A DNA stretch of 6,848 nucleotides from an uncultured Megamonas sp. (GTDB lineage: Bacteria > Bacillota > Negativicutes > Selenomonadales > Selenomonadaceae), in NCBI GenBank assembly GCA_900554895.1, contig USIX01000119.1, forward strand, positions 1 through 6,848, in the 5' to 3' direction. The position numbers were made by a program, and so were the translations under genes. The notes under the pieces are model-generated. The model was not told where the DNA came from and did not search any database. It saw nothing but the letters and a program-made list of their open reading frames with translations. The first letter of the stretch is position 1. Every line of letters starts with the position of its first letter. This document shows positions 6,819-6,848 of the stretch, one piece after another.

Positions 6819-6848
6819 TCAAAAAATCGGCGTGGCTGACGTTCACGG

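Overview
The window reads as one chromosomal segment of a low-to-moderate-GC Firmicute. Purine-rich Shine-Dalgarno sites, A/T-rich intergenic DNA and the protein style fit a diderm Negativicutes member (Selenomonas/Megamonas-like), but this placement is inference from style and not from a marker gene. No tRNA, rRNA, CRISPR array, insertion sequence or phage gene is visible.

Positions 2-5427 (+) form one tightly packed operon: the 3' part of a class I SAM-dependent methyltransferase, two DppBC/NikBC-type permeases, a lipoprotein solute-binding protein of the SBP_bac_5 family, and two DppDF/NikDE-type ATPases. Gaps are 3-14 bases, and the operon ends in a strong hairpin terminator at 5426-5467. 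Together the five transporter proteins make a complete importer for a peptide, nickel or metal-chelate type ligand. The methyltransferase four bases upstream of the first permease suggests a ligand-modifying step coupled to uptake. The operon promoter lies left of the window.

Positions 5473-6471 (-) encode a convergent, probably exported esterase of the hormone-sensitive lipase family with an intact Ser-Asp-His triad. Its 5' leader (6472-6594) is A/T-rich and holds three copies of TGCTAAA. The two convergent units share the terminator at 5426-5467.

Positions 6595-6650 (-) hold the terminator and 3' end of a GuaB-like IMP dehydrogenase gene. Its frame is open only to 6818. An in-frame stop at 6819-6821 and unrelated-looking sequence beyond suggest a breakpoint, a frameshift or an assembly artefact at the right edge.

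No clearly novel system is visible. The best candidates for follow-up are the methyltransferase-importer cassette and the broken guaB end.
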